Assembly (NCBI GenBank): GCA_016201205.1
Contig: JACQDF010000063.1
Coordinates: 1-39,161, forward strand
Source of the DNA: Acidobacteriota bacterium
GTDB lineage: Bacteria > Acidobacteriota > Terriglobia > Bryobacterales > Bryobacteraceae
Direction: 5' to 3'
DNA: 39,161 nucleotides
Shown here: in pieces, positions 8,935 through 16,752 of the stretch
Layout: every line of letters starts with the position of its first letter
Numbering within the stretch: the stretch's first letter is position 1
Position numbers and translations under genes: made by a program
Notes under the pieces: generated by a model
The model's input: only the letters and a program-made list of their open reading frames with translations
Databases searched by the model: none
What the model was told of the DNA's origin: nothing

Positions 8935-9826
8935 GCTCTTCGACAAACTGACGCGCCAGCTCGGCCGGGATTCCGACCCGGCGGTGAGCGAGTGGCCCTC
9001 CCACGTCCAGCACAGGCTCCGCTTCATCGAGCGCCGGAATGTCGGTGCGCTCGAAGAATTTTCCGATCGGGATCTCGTCCCCCCACATCTGAGCTTTTTC
9101 CATGGCGGCGTCCCAGTTGGTGGGATCGTAAGAGCTGTCCGACTCCAGTTTCCTGACACGCTGCTTGAACCACGGGTAGGTGTTGTCGAGGTTGTAGGTG
9201 ACGCAAGGGCTGAAGACGTCGATAAAGGAAAAACCTTTGTGCCGGATGCCCTGCTTCATGAGCTCGGTCAGGTGCTTGGGCTCGCCACTGAACCCGCGGG
9301 CGATGAAAGTGGCGCCGGCGGCCAGCGCCAGCACGATCGGATTGATGGGACCTTCCACGCTGCCGAATGGCGTGCTCTTGGTCTTCATGCCGAGGCGGCT
9401 GGTGGGTGAGCATTGTCCCGTCGTCAGCCCGTAGATCTGGTTGTCCATGGCGACGTAAAGGAGATCGACATTGCGGCGCATGGTGTGGAGGAAGTGGTTG
9501 CCGCCGATGCCGAATCCGTCGCCGTCTCCGCCGGTCACGATCACGTGCAGATCGTGGTTGGCGAGCTTGACGCCGGTGGCGACGGCGAGCGCGCGGCCAT
9601 GCAGCGTATGCATGCCGTACGTGTTGATGAAACCGGGAAGGTTGGAGGAGCAGCCGATGCCGCTGATCGTCACCGCTTCATGGGGCGCGATATTCAAGTC
9701 GGCCAGAGCGGCCTTGAGCGCGGCCAGTACGCCGAAGTCGCCGCAGCCGGGGCACCAGTCGGGGTCAACCTTGCCCTTGAAATCCGCCACGGTCAATGCA
9801 ACTTGAGTCTCGATAACAGCAGCCAT
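8927..9826 (-). CDS. korB: 2-oxoacid:ferredoxin oxidoreductase, beta subunit
   Basis: This is the thiamine-diphosphate subunit of a 2-oxoglutarate (or related 2-oxoacid):ferredoxin oxidoreductase, which turns 2-oxoacid plus CoA into acyl-CoA, CO2 and reduced ferredoxin in the cytosol. Seen directly are W-C-P-G-C-G-D-F-G at 24-32 (FeS/TPP region), the TPP-binding G-G-D-G-D-G-F-G-I-G-G at 99-109 and M-D-N-Q-I-Y-G-L-T-T-G-Q-C-S-P-T. The length (299) fits the family. A strong ribosome binding site (GGAGGA) lies in the 10-base gap after korA, so the two are one operon. KorAB replaces or supplements 2-oxoglutarate dehydrogenase in many acidobacteria. Confidence 0.93.
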   Translation of the reverse strand: MAAVIETQVALTVADFKGKVDPDWCPGCGDFGVLAALKAALADLNIAPHEAVTISGIGCSSNLPGFINTYGMHTLHGRALAVATGVKLANHDLHVIVTGGDGDGFGIGGNHFLHTMRRNVDLLYVAMDNQIYGLTTGQCSPTSRLGMKTKSTPFGSVEGPINPIVLALAAGATFIARGFSGEPKHLTELMKQGIRHKGFSFIDVFSPCVTYNLDNTYPWFKQRVRKLESDSSYDPTNWDAAMEKAQMWGDEIPIGKFFERTDIPALDEAEPVLDVGGPLAHRRVGIPAELARQFVEELM

Positions 9827-9836
9827 GGTATCCTCC

Positions 9837-11612
9837 TCAAACCCTGATTTCGTGCGCCGGTACCGACAACGTGGTCCGCCCGGCCAACTGATCCTTTACC
9901 GCCTCGACGATGTGATGAGGCATGAACGGTTCGCCGTCGTATTTGCGGATGTGACCGTCCGGAACGAAGCTGGTCTCGCTGCGCAGGTAGCGGGCGAACT
10001 GCCCGCTGTAGTTGTTCTCGACGATGATGGTGCGGCGCGATTCCTTCAGAATGCCGGTGATCGTGTCGCCGTTCAGGGGAACCAGCCAGCGGATTTGCAG
10101 TTGATTGGTCGTGATTCCCTCCGCCGTGAGGATCTCGGCAGCCTCCTCGATCACGCCTTTGGTCGAGCCCCAGCCGATGAGAGTGACATCGGCGTCGGCC
10201 GGTCCCGTCAACCAGGGTGGCGGCACAGCCGCCTCGATGCCGGCCACTTTGCGCTGGCGTTTTTCCATCATGGCGCGGCGCTTGACAGGATCGGTGAACT
10301 CGTCGCTGATCAGCACCCCGTCTTCCATGTGCTCATCGGTGGCGACGGTGTGCACGTAGCCGGGCAAGCCCGGGATGGCGCGCGGCGAAATGCCGCTTTC
10401 GGTGATCAGATAGCGCTTGTAAGGCTCGCCGTTTCCGTTGGGCGACGTGATCAATTCACCGCGGTCGATGGGCACATTGAAGTCCAGATCCTTCGGGTCA
10501 ACGCTGGCGTGACCCTCCGACAGCAGCAGGTCGCTGAGAATGATGCCGGGACACTGGAACCGGTCGGCGAGATTGTGCATCTCGGTGGTCAGCTTAAAGC
10601 AGTCGGGAATATCCAATGGGGCGGCGATGATTCGCGGATAGTCGCCCAGACCCGCTCCCAGCATTTGCCACAGGTCGCCCTGCTCGGTCTTGGTGGGAAC
10701 TCCCGTCGAAGGGCCGGCTCGCTGCACGTTGATCACGACGACGGGTGTCTCGATCATGGCGGACATGCCGAGCCCCTCGGTCATCAGCGCGAAGCCGCCG
10801 CCCGAAGTAGCGCACATCGTCCGGACGCCGGTGTGGGCGGCGCCGATGGCCATATTGATGACGCCGATCTCGTCCTCGACCTGCCGCACCATGATTCCGG
10901 CCTTGCGTGCATGAGCTGCCATCCAGTGCAGAACACCGGTGGAAGGGCTCATCGGATACGCGCAGTAAAACTTCACGCCGGCGGCCGCACCTCCCATGGC
11001 CAATGCCATGTTCCCGGTGACGACGGCATAGCCATTCTCCGTCCTCGGCAGCGCGGTGGGGAACGGCTCGAAATGCTCGGTGGCATACTGGTAGGCCGAA
11101 CGCGCTCCTGAGATGTTCTCCTCCACCACGGCGTCGCCCTTCTTCTTGAACTGCTGGCTCAGGATCTCCTCGAGGGTTTGAAAGCCAACCCCCATCATGC
11201 TCAGGGAAGCGGCCACGGCGAGGGTGTTCTGCTCCACTTTGTTCCGGCTGCTGGCGCTCAGTTGCCTGGCGGAGAGAGGACACAGGCGAACGCCGTCCGG
11301 GGGATTGTTCGGCTGGATCGAATCGGAATTGTAGATGACCGCAGCCCCAGGCCCGAGCAGGTCCAGATGCCGGTCCATGCAATCCTGGTTAAGGGGAATC
11401 AGCAGGTCGATCCGGTCGCCATGATTGGTGACTTCTTCCGGTCCGGTGCGGATAGTGAGGAACGTATGGCCGCCCCGGATGATGGATTGATAGGCGTTAT
11501 AGGCGAACAGGTGTAAGCCCCGCCGGGCAAAAATCTTGGCGAAGATGTTGCCCGGGGTGGCAACGCCCTGTCCTGCTGCGCCCCCGATGCCAACAGCAAA
11601 CGTGTACTTCAT
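9837..11612 (-). CDS. korA: 2-oxoacid:ferredoxin oxidoreductase, fused gamma-alpha subunit
   Basis: The 591-residue product joins the gamma domain (about 1-190, starting F-A-V-G-I-G-G-A-A-G-Q-G) to the alpha/pyrimidine-binding domain (about 200-430, with A-Y-P-M-S-P-S-T and E-D-E-I-G-V-I-N-M-A-I-G-A) and the C-terminal domain II. This is the usual two-gene form of 2-oxoglutarate:ferredoxin oxidoreductase and pairs with korB just downstream. I chose the ATG at 11612 and not the further upstream in-frame start, because an AAGGAGA ribosome binding site precedes it and the family N-terminus starts here. The gene is divergent from smc. Confidence 0.93.
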   Translation of the reverse strand: MKYTFAVGIGGAAGQGVATPGNIFAKIFARRGLHLFAYNAYQSIIRGGHTFLTIRTGPEEVTNHGDRIDLLIPLNQDCMDRHLDLLGPGAAVIYNSDSIQPNNPPDGVRLCPLSARQLSASSRNKVEQNTLAVAASLSMMGVGFQTLEEILSQQFKKKGDAVVEENISGARSAYQYATEHFEPFPTALPRTENGYAVVTGNMALAMGGAAAGVKFYCAYPMSPSTGVLHWMAAHARKAGIMVRQVEDEIGVINMAIGAAHTGVRTMCATSGGGFALMTEGLGMSAMIETPVVVINVQRAGPSTGVPTKTEQGDLWQMLGAGLGDYPRIIAAPLDIPDCFKLTTEMHNLADRFQCPGIILSDLLLSEGHASVDPKDLDFNVPIDRGELITSPNGNGEPYKRYLITESGISPRAIPGLPGYVHTVATDEHMEDGVLISDEFTDPVKRRAMMEKRQRKVAGIEAAVPPPWLTGPADADVTLIGWGSTKGVIEEAAEILTAEGITTNQLQIRWLVPLNGDTITGILKESRRTIIVENNYSGQFARYLRSETSFVPDGHIRKYDGEPFMPHHIVEAVKDQLAGRTTLSVPAHEIRV

Positions 11613-12002
11613 TGCCGTCTCCTTGTTCTCCGCCGCGCTGGAAACGCGGTTTATAATGCCAAGGATTCGGGCGCCGGCCCGGTGAGACCGACCCCCAACC
11701 CGGCCGAAGCCGGACACTGCACGTGAGGGAATTCCATCCCAGGAAACGTAAGAGTATGCGCACCATCCCAGCGGTGGCGATAGGAAAACCTCTTCAGTGT
11801 ACTCGGAGATTCTCTCGCTGGCAAGCCACAGCGCGCAGGGTCAGCCCCCGGCGACCCTGACCCAATAGGTTGGGGTCATATTTCAGAAGCCCCCGCAGCT
11901 TGAATACCGCTTGCATTCATCCGCCCTCTCCGCTACCATATTAGCCATCCCCCGAGTTCGCTCGGTTCTCATTGCCGATACTCTTGACTATAGGGGTGCC
12001 AG
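11613..12002. other. Divergent intergenic region between korA and smc
   Basis: This 390-base gap holds no convincing gene. It must contain the promoters for korA (leftward) and smc (rightward). A pair of short related stretches, GACCCTGACCC and GGTTGGGGTCATATTTC (about 11850-11884), form a weak inverted repeat of the TGACCCC/GGGGTCA kind. No riboswitch or RNA gene could be supported. Confidence 0.5.
11911..11939 (+). promoter_or_regulatory. Candidate sigma-70 promoter for smc
   Basis: TTGCAT at 11911-11916 and TACCAT at 11934-11939 are separated by exactly 17 bases and face smc, about 60 bases from its start. Each hexamer matches four or five consensus bases. The evidence is only motif match and position. 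Confidence 0.35.
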
Positions 12003-15000
12003 TTGCTGCAAATCAGACGCCTCGAACTCCAGGGCTTTAAATCCTTCGTGGAACGCACGGAGCTGCGCTTTGCCGGCACCGGGTTCACTGCCGTCGTGGG
12101 CCCGAACGGTTGCGGGAAATCAAATCTGGCCGATGCCATCAGTTGGGTGCTCGGCGAGCAGTCGGCCAAGAGTCTGCGTGGCTCGCGGATGGAAGATGTG
12201 ATCTTCGCCGGCACGCGCGACCGCAAACCTGTCGGCATGGCCACTGTCACGTTGACGCTGGTGGACCCGCGGCCGGACGCTGATCCCGGGGTGGATGGCG
12301 CGGGCAACGGCCACTCCTCCTACGGGCATCCGGCCACGCCCAAAGAAATCACCGTCAGCCGCCGCCTTTACCGCTCGGGCGAAAGCGACTACCTGATCGA
12401 CGGCAGACACACTCGCCTTCGCGACATTCAGGACATCTTCATGGGCACCGGTCTGGGGCCGGAAAGCTACGCCATCATCGAGCAGGGCCGCATCACCCAG
12501 ATTCTCAGCACCAAGCCGCAAGAGCGCCGGGCGGTGATCGAGGAAGCCGCTGGCGTCAGCAAGTTCAAGACGCGCCGCCGGCTGGCGGAAGCCAAGCTCG
12601 AGGGCGCCAAGCAGAATCTTTCGCGCGTGTTCGACATTCTCGAGGAGGTCAGCCGCCAGACAAACTCGCTCAAGCGGCAGGCCTCCAAGGCACGGCGGTA
12701 CGAGGAATTGAAGACCGAGATGCTGGGCCATCTGAGCCGTGCGCTGGCGGGCCGGTTCAAGATCCGCGAGCGTGAAGCCGCTAAGACGGCGCTTGATCTG
12801 AACGAAGCCACACGCGAATTCCAGCAGCTTTCAAGCGACGTCCAGGAAAAAGAATCGCTCCAGGCATCTCTTCAGGAGCAGTGTTTCGCATTGGAAGGCG
12901 ATCTGACAGGCAAGCGCCAGGAGCTTTCCGAGCTGCGGGTGGAATCGGAGCGAGCCAAAGGCCGGCTGGAAACGCAAGCCGGGCAGATCGCGGCCATCGA
13001 ATCGCGTCTGGCGCAGGGCGAAACAGAGACCGAGGAGCTGGAGGCGCGTCTGGAGCGCCTGCGAGCCGATTGCCAGGCGCACGCCGATGCATTGGCCGGT
13101 CTCAACGCCGCCTACGACGACGCCAGCCGCCGGCTGGAAGAAAAAACCGTCGAGCGGGACCAGCGTCAGGCTGAGCTTCGCCAGCGGGAGATGACTCTCG
13201 AGGCCGGGCGCCAGCAGGTGCTGAAGCTGCTGGGCGAATCCTCGACGCTACAAAACCAGCTCGCCCAGAACTCCGAGTACCTGTCGAGCGTCGAGCGCGA
13301 GACGGCACGCGCACAGCGCGAAGAGCAAGCAGCCGCCGCCGACCTGGACCGCCTCAGCCACTTGAAGCGGCAATTGTCCGAGCGCGTTGCCTCTCGCCAG
13401 CTCGAGCTCACCTCGGTCACCGACCAGCGCCGCGCCGTCGAAGAAGAATTGCACTTGCACAAGACGCGGGCCGCCGAGGTGCGCCACCTGCTCGAGACGC
13501 TTCGTGCGGACTTCTCCCGGATCAAGGCGCGTAAAGACTCGACCCAGGACGTCCTGTCCCATCGCTCCTACACGACGGAGTCCGTCAAGCGGCTCTTCAC
13601 GGCCATCGAGCACGGCCAGGCGCGCGAGTTGCAGCCGCTCGGGGTGCTGGCGGATTTCCTCGAGGTGGACGCCGCCTGGGAGAAGGCGGCCGAAGAATTC
13701 CTCCACGATGAATTGGAATACGTGGTGGTCCGCGACTGGTCCGATGCCCACCGCGGTGTGGACCTGATGCGAGGCGACCTCGATGGACGGGCGACGTTTC
13801 TCGTCCACCCGGAACAGGACCTCAACCCGGCCGGGACGCGGCGCGAAGAGCCGGCGGTTGGGCCCGAAACCGGGATTCTCGGACGTCTGGGGTCGCAGCT
13901 TCGCATGACCAACGGCCTCACCCAGGCGCCGGTGGAATTGATCCCGCGGCTGGCCCGCTGTTTCCTGGTCGGCGATCGCGGCGCCGCGCAACGGCTCGCG
14001 CTCGAGTACCCCGACTTCTTCTTCCTGCTCCCGGACGGCGTTTCCTATCACGGCCATGCCGTCAGCGGGGGCAAGAAAACCGGCAGCGGCCCGCTGGCGC
14101 TGAAACGGGAGCTGCGTGAGCTGGCGGTCTTGATTGCCGCCAAACAGGCGCAGGTGGATGAGAGCGCCAAAGCGTTGGAGCAGGCCGAGCGCGAAATCGA
14201 TGCTCTCACGGAAGACCTCGAGCGGCTTCGGGCAGTCCAGCAGCTTCAAGAAAAGGATGCGCTGGCGCTCGATCATGAGATGCGCAAGCTCTCCGAGGAA
14301 TTGAACCGCACCAACCAGCGGCTGTCGGTGGTTCGCCTCGAGTTGCAGCGGCTGGCAAGGGAGGCGCAAACCGCGCGGGAGCGGCAGGCGGCGACCGGGC
14401 GGGACCTCGAGCAAACCGAGTTTCTGCGAGCGCATCAGGAGCAGGCGCTGGAAGCGGCGCGGAGCGAGCTCACCGAGCTACAGCAGGTGCACGCCCGGCT
14501 GGCCGAAGAGCACGCCGCGCTCCGCGCCGGGCTCGCCGCTCTGGAGGAGCGCCGCCGCGCTGAGGAAAACGCCCGTGCGCTGCTCGAGCAACAGATCGGC
14601 GACTTCGGCTCGCGCCTCGAGGATCTGTTGGGCGAAATCGGGCGCTTCGGCATCGACCGCGCCCGGTTGCTCGACGACAACATGGAAGTCGACGCCCGCA
14701 TCAACGAGCTCAACCGGCGGATCTCGGCGCTCGAAGAAACGGTCCTCGCGCTGGAAGAGAAGGAAGCCCGGTCTCGCAGCTCGCTGACTCAGGCCGAGGA
14801 GGAGCTGCGCGGGCTCCGAACCGCCGTCAGCGCGGCCCAGGAGAACCGCTCTCAGATCGAGGTCCAGCTCGTGCGCTTGCAGTCCGAATTGCAGTATCTC
14901 GACGAGACGTGCCGCAAGGAATTGAGCTGCCCGCTCGAAGAGCTGTCGCAGGACGAGGAAACGGTCCCGGATGAAATGGAGCTGGCCGAAGCCGAGGCCA

Positions 15001-15692
15001 GGTATGAAGAAGTCAAAACGAGAATCGACAATCTCGGTCCCGTCAACCCGCAGGCGCTCGAAGAATATCAGGAAGCGCAGCAGCGGTACGACTTCCTGAA
15101 CGCGCAGCGGCAGGACCTGCTGGACTCGATCCGGGACACGGAGAAAGCGATTCAGGAGATCGATGTCGAATCGCGCCGCCGCTTCCACGATGCGTTTGAG
15201 GCGATCAACGCCAATTTTCGCGAGATGTTCAAAGTGCTGTTCCATGGCGGAATCGGCGAGATGCGGCTGACCGATCCGGAGAACCAGGCCGATTCGGGCG
15301 TCGACATCATGGCCTCCCCGCCGGGCAAGAAGCTACAGAATGTGCTCCTGCTGTCAGGCGGGGAGCGTTCGCTGACGGCGATGGCCCTGCTGCTGGCCAT
15401 CTTCCAGTACACGCCGAGCCCGTTCTGCGTGCTGGACGAAGTGGATGCCGCGCTGGATGAAGCCAACATTACCCGCCTGGTGAAGCTGCTGAAGGAGATG
15501 TCGCGCCAAACGCAGTTCATCATCATCACCCATGCCAAACGCACGATGGAGGCATCCGAATCCTTGTATGGGGTGACGATGCAGGAGCCGGGCGTGTCCA
15601 AGATCGTGTCGGTGCGCTTCCAGGAGCCGGAGGCTGCGCTGCCCGCGCCGCCCCAGGCGCCGCAGCATATCTACGCGGCCAGCGCGGATTAA
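12003..15692 (+). CDS. smc: Chromosome partition/condensation protein SMC
   Basis: The 1229-residue product is a full-length bacterial SMC ATPase that, with ScpAB, loads onto DNA and organises the chromosome. The N-terminal head has Walker A G-P-N-G-C-G-K-S at 33-40. Long Glu/Arg/Leu-rich coiled coils run about 170-500 and 690-1030, around a hinge (about 520-660, L-Q-P-L-G-V-L-A-D-F-L onward). The C-terminal head has the ABC signature L-L-S-G-G-E-R-S-L-T-A-M and Walker B C-V-L-D-E-V-D-A-A-L-D-E. The start is TTG at 12003, giving the standard M-L-Q-I-R-R-L-E-L-Q-G-F-K-S-F; AGGGG lies a few bases ahead. No scpA or scpB is in the window. The length is at the upper end for the family. Confidence 0.97.
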   Translation: MLQIRRLELQGFKSFVERTELRFAGTGFTAVVGPNGCGKSNLADAISWVLGEQSAKSLRGSRMEDVIFAGTRDRKPVGMATVTLTLVDPRPDADPGVDGAGNGHSSYGHPATPKEITVSRRLYRSGESDYLIDGRHTRLRDIQDIFMGTGLGPESYAIIEQGRITQILSTKPQERRAVIEEAAGVSKFKTRRRLAEAKLEGAKQNLSRVFDILEEVSRQTNSLKRQASKARRYEELKTEMLGHLSRALAGRFKIREREAAKTALDLNEATREFQQLSSDVQEKESLQASLQEQCFALEGDLTGKRQELSELRVESERAKGRLETQAGQIAAIESRLAQGETETEELEARLERLRADCQAHADALAGLNAAYDDASRRLEEKTVERDQRQAELRQREMTLEAGRQQVLKLLGESSTLQNQLAQNSEYLSSVERETARAQREEQAAAADLDRLSHLKRQLSERVASRQLELTSVTDQRRAVEEELHLHKTRAAEVRHLLETLRADFSRIKARKDSTQDVLSHRSYTTESVKRLFTAIEHGQARELQPLGVLADFLEVDAAWEKAAEEFLHDELEYVVVRDWSDAHRGVDLMRGDLDGRATFLVHPEQDLNPAGTRREEPAVGPETGILGRLGSQLRMTNGLTQAPVELIPRLARCFLVGDRGAAQRLALEYPDFFFLLPDGVSYHGHAVSGGKKTGSGPLALKRELRELAVLIAAKQAQVDESAKALEQAEREIDALTEDLERLRAVQQLQEKDALALDHEMRKLSEELNRTNQRLSVVRLELQRLAREAQTARERQAATGRDLEQTEFLRAHQEQALEAARSELTELQQVHARLAEEHAALRAGLAALEERRRAEENARALLEQQIGDFGSRLEDLLGEIGRFGIDRARLLDDNMEVDARINELNRRISALEETVLALEEKEARSRSSLTQAEEELRGLRTAVSAAQENRSQIEVQLVRLQSELQYLDETCRKELSCPLEELSQDEETVPDEMELAEAEARYEEVKTRIDNLGPVNPQALEEYQEAQQRYDFLNAQRQDLLDSIRDTEKAIQEIDVESRRRFHDAFEAINANFREMFKVLFHGGIGEMRLTDPENQADSGVDIMASPPGKKLQNVLLLSGGERSLTAMALLLAIFQYTPSPFCVLDEVDAALDEANITRLVKLLKEMSRQTQFIIITHAKRTMEASESLYGVTMQEPGVSKIVSVRFQEPEAALPAPPQAPQHIYAASAD

Positions 15693-15700
15693 CAGCTTCC

Positions 15701-15735
15701 GGAATGGAACCATCCTTTCCATTCTTACAATCTTA
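15701..15735 (+). terminator. Possible terminator after smc
   Basis: GAATGGAA (15702-15709) and TTCCATTC (15717-15724) form a perfect 8-bp stem with a 7-base loop nine bases after the smc stop. Only a weak T-rich tail follows, so an intrinsic terminator is plausible but not certain. Confidence 0.4.
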
Positions 15736-15958
15736 GTTGCGTCCTTTTCAGGGGCCGTGACGACGCAAGCGATCGGACTTGGCTGTATCGCATCGCTCAC
15801 AACGTCGGGCTGACGTGGCGAGCCAAGGATCGGCGCACCCGGCGTCGCGAGCATCGTCTGGACGAAGCGGCGTTGACCTTGCGTGAGTCAGTTGACGTGC
15901 GCAGAACCACCCTGTTCGAACTTGTGGCTCACTTGCCCCCAGTGGATCGGTGCGGACA
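15735..15958 (+). pseudogene. ECF sigma factor remnant
   Basis: One open frame without a proper start encodes F-R-G-R-D-D-A-S-D-R-T-W-L-Y-R-I-A-H-N, which matches the conserved end of region 2 of ECF sigma-70 factors (the T-W-L-Y-R-I-A-x-N box). It then runs through a variable linker (R-R-R-E-H-R-L-D-E) to L-F-E-L-V-A-H-L-P-P-V-D-R, matching the start of region 4 (x-x-L-P-x-x-x-R). After that, at about 15955, similarity stops: the helix-turn-helix of region 4 is gone, as are region 2's first helices. The rest of the gap up to 16260 shows no recognisable gene. It is a broken gene left by deletion and not a functional sigma factor. Confidence 0.7.
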
Positions 15959-16261
15959 TGCCCTCCAACCAAAGAACGACCAGTTGCCTCTTCGATTTCG
16001 CGCGGGCTATCGCCCCCCGCCCGGGAAGCCAAACTCCGACGACACCCCTTATTGCACCGGGCCGAAAACAAATCGGCTACACCTCGAAGAGGCGGTCCAT
16101 GACCGATCTTCGGATAACCCGCAAGTACGCCGCACTGTTTACCCTCCCGCTCCCAGAGCGTGGGCTCGAACATGATTGTTTTCGCGCGGTTCGAGGACTG
16201 GGGAGCCCACTTTGAGAGGCCCATCCACCTGCAAGACCTCAGCCGGATGTATACTGGCCTT
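15959..16261. other. Gene-free stretch before the toxin-antitoxin remnant
   Basis: Some open frames cross this 300-base piece, but none has a start signal or protein-like composition. A TATACT box (16250-16255) ends six bases before the antitoxin ATG and could be the -10 box of a leaderless transcript; I see no matching -35. Confidence 0.4.
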
Positions 16262-16462
16262 ATGGCACAGACGATCGAGCAGAACTACGCATCTGCCGGG
16301 CATCCATCGATCGAAGAGTTGAAACTGGCGCAAGGCACGATCCCGACATCGGACCCGCGAGAGCTGTTCGGTGACTTCTGGCCTGAAGAAGAAAACATCG
16401 ACGATTTCCTTGCGGCGCTGCGCGAATGGCGTGGACATACTGACACTCATCAGGCTGCATGA
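16262..16462 (+). CDS. Antitoxin of a PIN-type (VapBC-like) pair
   Basis: The 66-residue acidic product starts MAQTIEQNYASAGHPSIEEL and has a central G-D-F-W-P-E-E-E-N-I-D-D-F-L-A-A-L-R-E-W-R. This style of small protein is known as the antitoxin encoded just ahead of PIN-domain toxins. Its stop overlaps an ATG by four bases (ATGA), and that ATG opens a PIN-like frame, confirming the pair. The ATG at 16262 fits better than the earlier start at 16160, which would add an unrelated N-terminus. The antitoxin looks intact while its toxin is broken. Confidence 0.65.
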   Translation: MAQTIEQNYASAGHPSIEELKLAQGTIPTSDPRELFGDFWPEEENIDDFLAALREWRGHTDTHQAA

Positions 16463-16694
16463 ATGCGGTCGTGGTCGACACCGATGTCGTCTCGCTGGCC
16501 GGAAAAAGTAGTTGACGCCGAACACCGTTCCCTCTTCCCGCGACCTGATCGTCAAAAGGGCCGAGGTAATGGTAGTGGCACGCTCCGTGGGCCGGCGCAT
16601 TGAAGTTGCGGACGCCTGGGTTGCCGCGACCGCGCTTCTTTACTGGCAGGTTGTACCGGTTCGAGCGGGACCTGTCTCCTTCCACACGCCTTGA
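16459..16694 (+). pseudogene. PIN-domain toxin (VapC-like) with internal deletion
   Basis: The first codons give M-N-A-V-V-V-D-T-D-V-V-S-L-A, the typical PIN start with its metal-binding Asp residues, but the frame ends at TGA 16513-16515 after 18 residues. About 50 bases further, in another frame, come A-E-V-M-V-V-A-R-S and R-R-I-E-V-A-D-A-W-V-A-A-T-A-L-L-Y, the conserved last part of the same family with its acidic metal ligand. The middle of the protein (about 70 residues by family comparison) is missing and the end is out of frame and altered after A-L-L-Y. The toxin is therefore dead. Confidence 0.75.
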
Positions 16695-16720
16695 CTTGGC
16701 GACAGTTTTCTCAGCAGAAT
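16691..16720 (+). promoter_or_regulatory. Candidate promoter for the S41 gene pair
   Basis: TTGACT (16691-16696) and CAGAAT (16715-16720) are 18 bases apart and lie about 33 bases ahead of the first S41-family start. A ribosome binding site AAGGAGGG follows at about 16735-16742. Support is motif match only. Confidence 0.35.
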
Positions 16721-16752
16721 AGGGGCACTCTGGCAAGGAGGGCATTCCACCG

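Noticed and set aside
9825..11111. Long open frame on the plus strand opposite korA
   Set aside because: It is the mirror of a clearly conserved enzyme gene; its composition is low-complexity and H/R/G-rich, without domain signals.
11652..11657. TATAAT box in the korA-smc gap as a plus-strand promoter
   Set aside because: It points toward smc from 350 bases away and has no matching -35 box; it may be chance.
13248..14435. Long open frame on the minus strand opposite smc
   Set aside because: Antisense of the coiled-coil and hinge region of smc; no motif and no start signals.
16160..16261. N-terminal extension of the PIN-pair antitoxin from an earlier ATG
   Set aside because: The added residues do not fit the antitoxin family and there is no ribosome binding site; ATG 16262 gives the normal protein.
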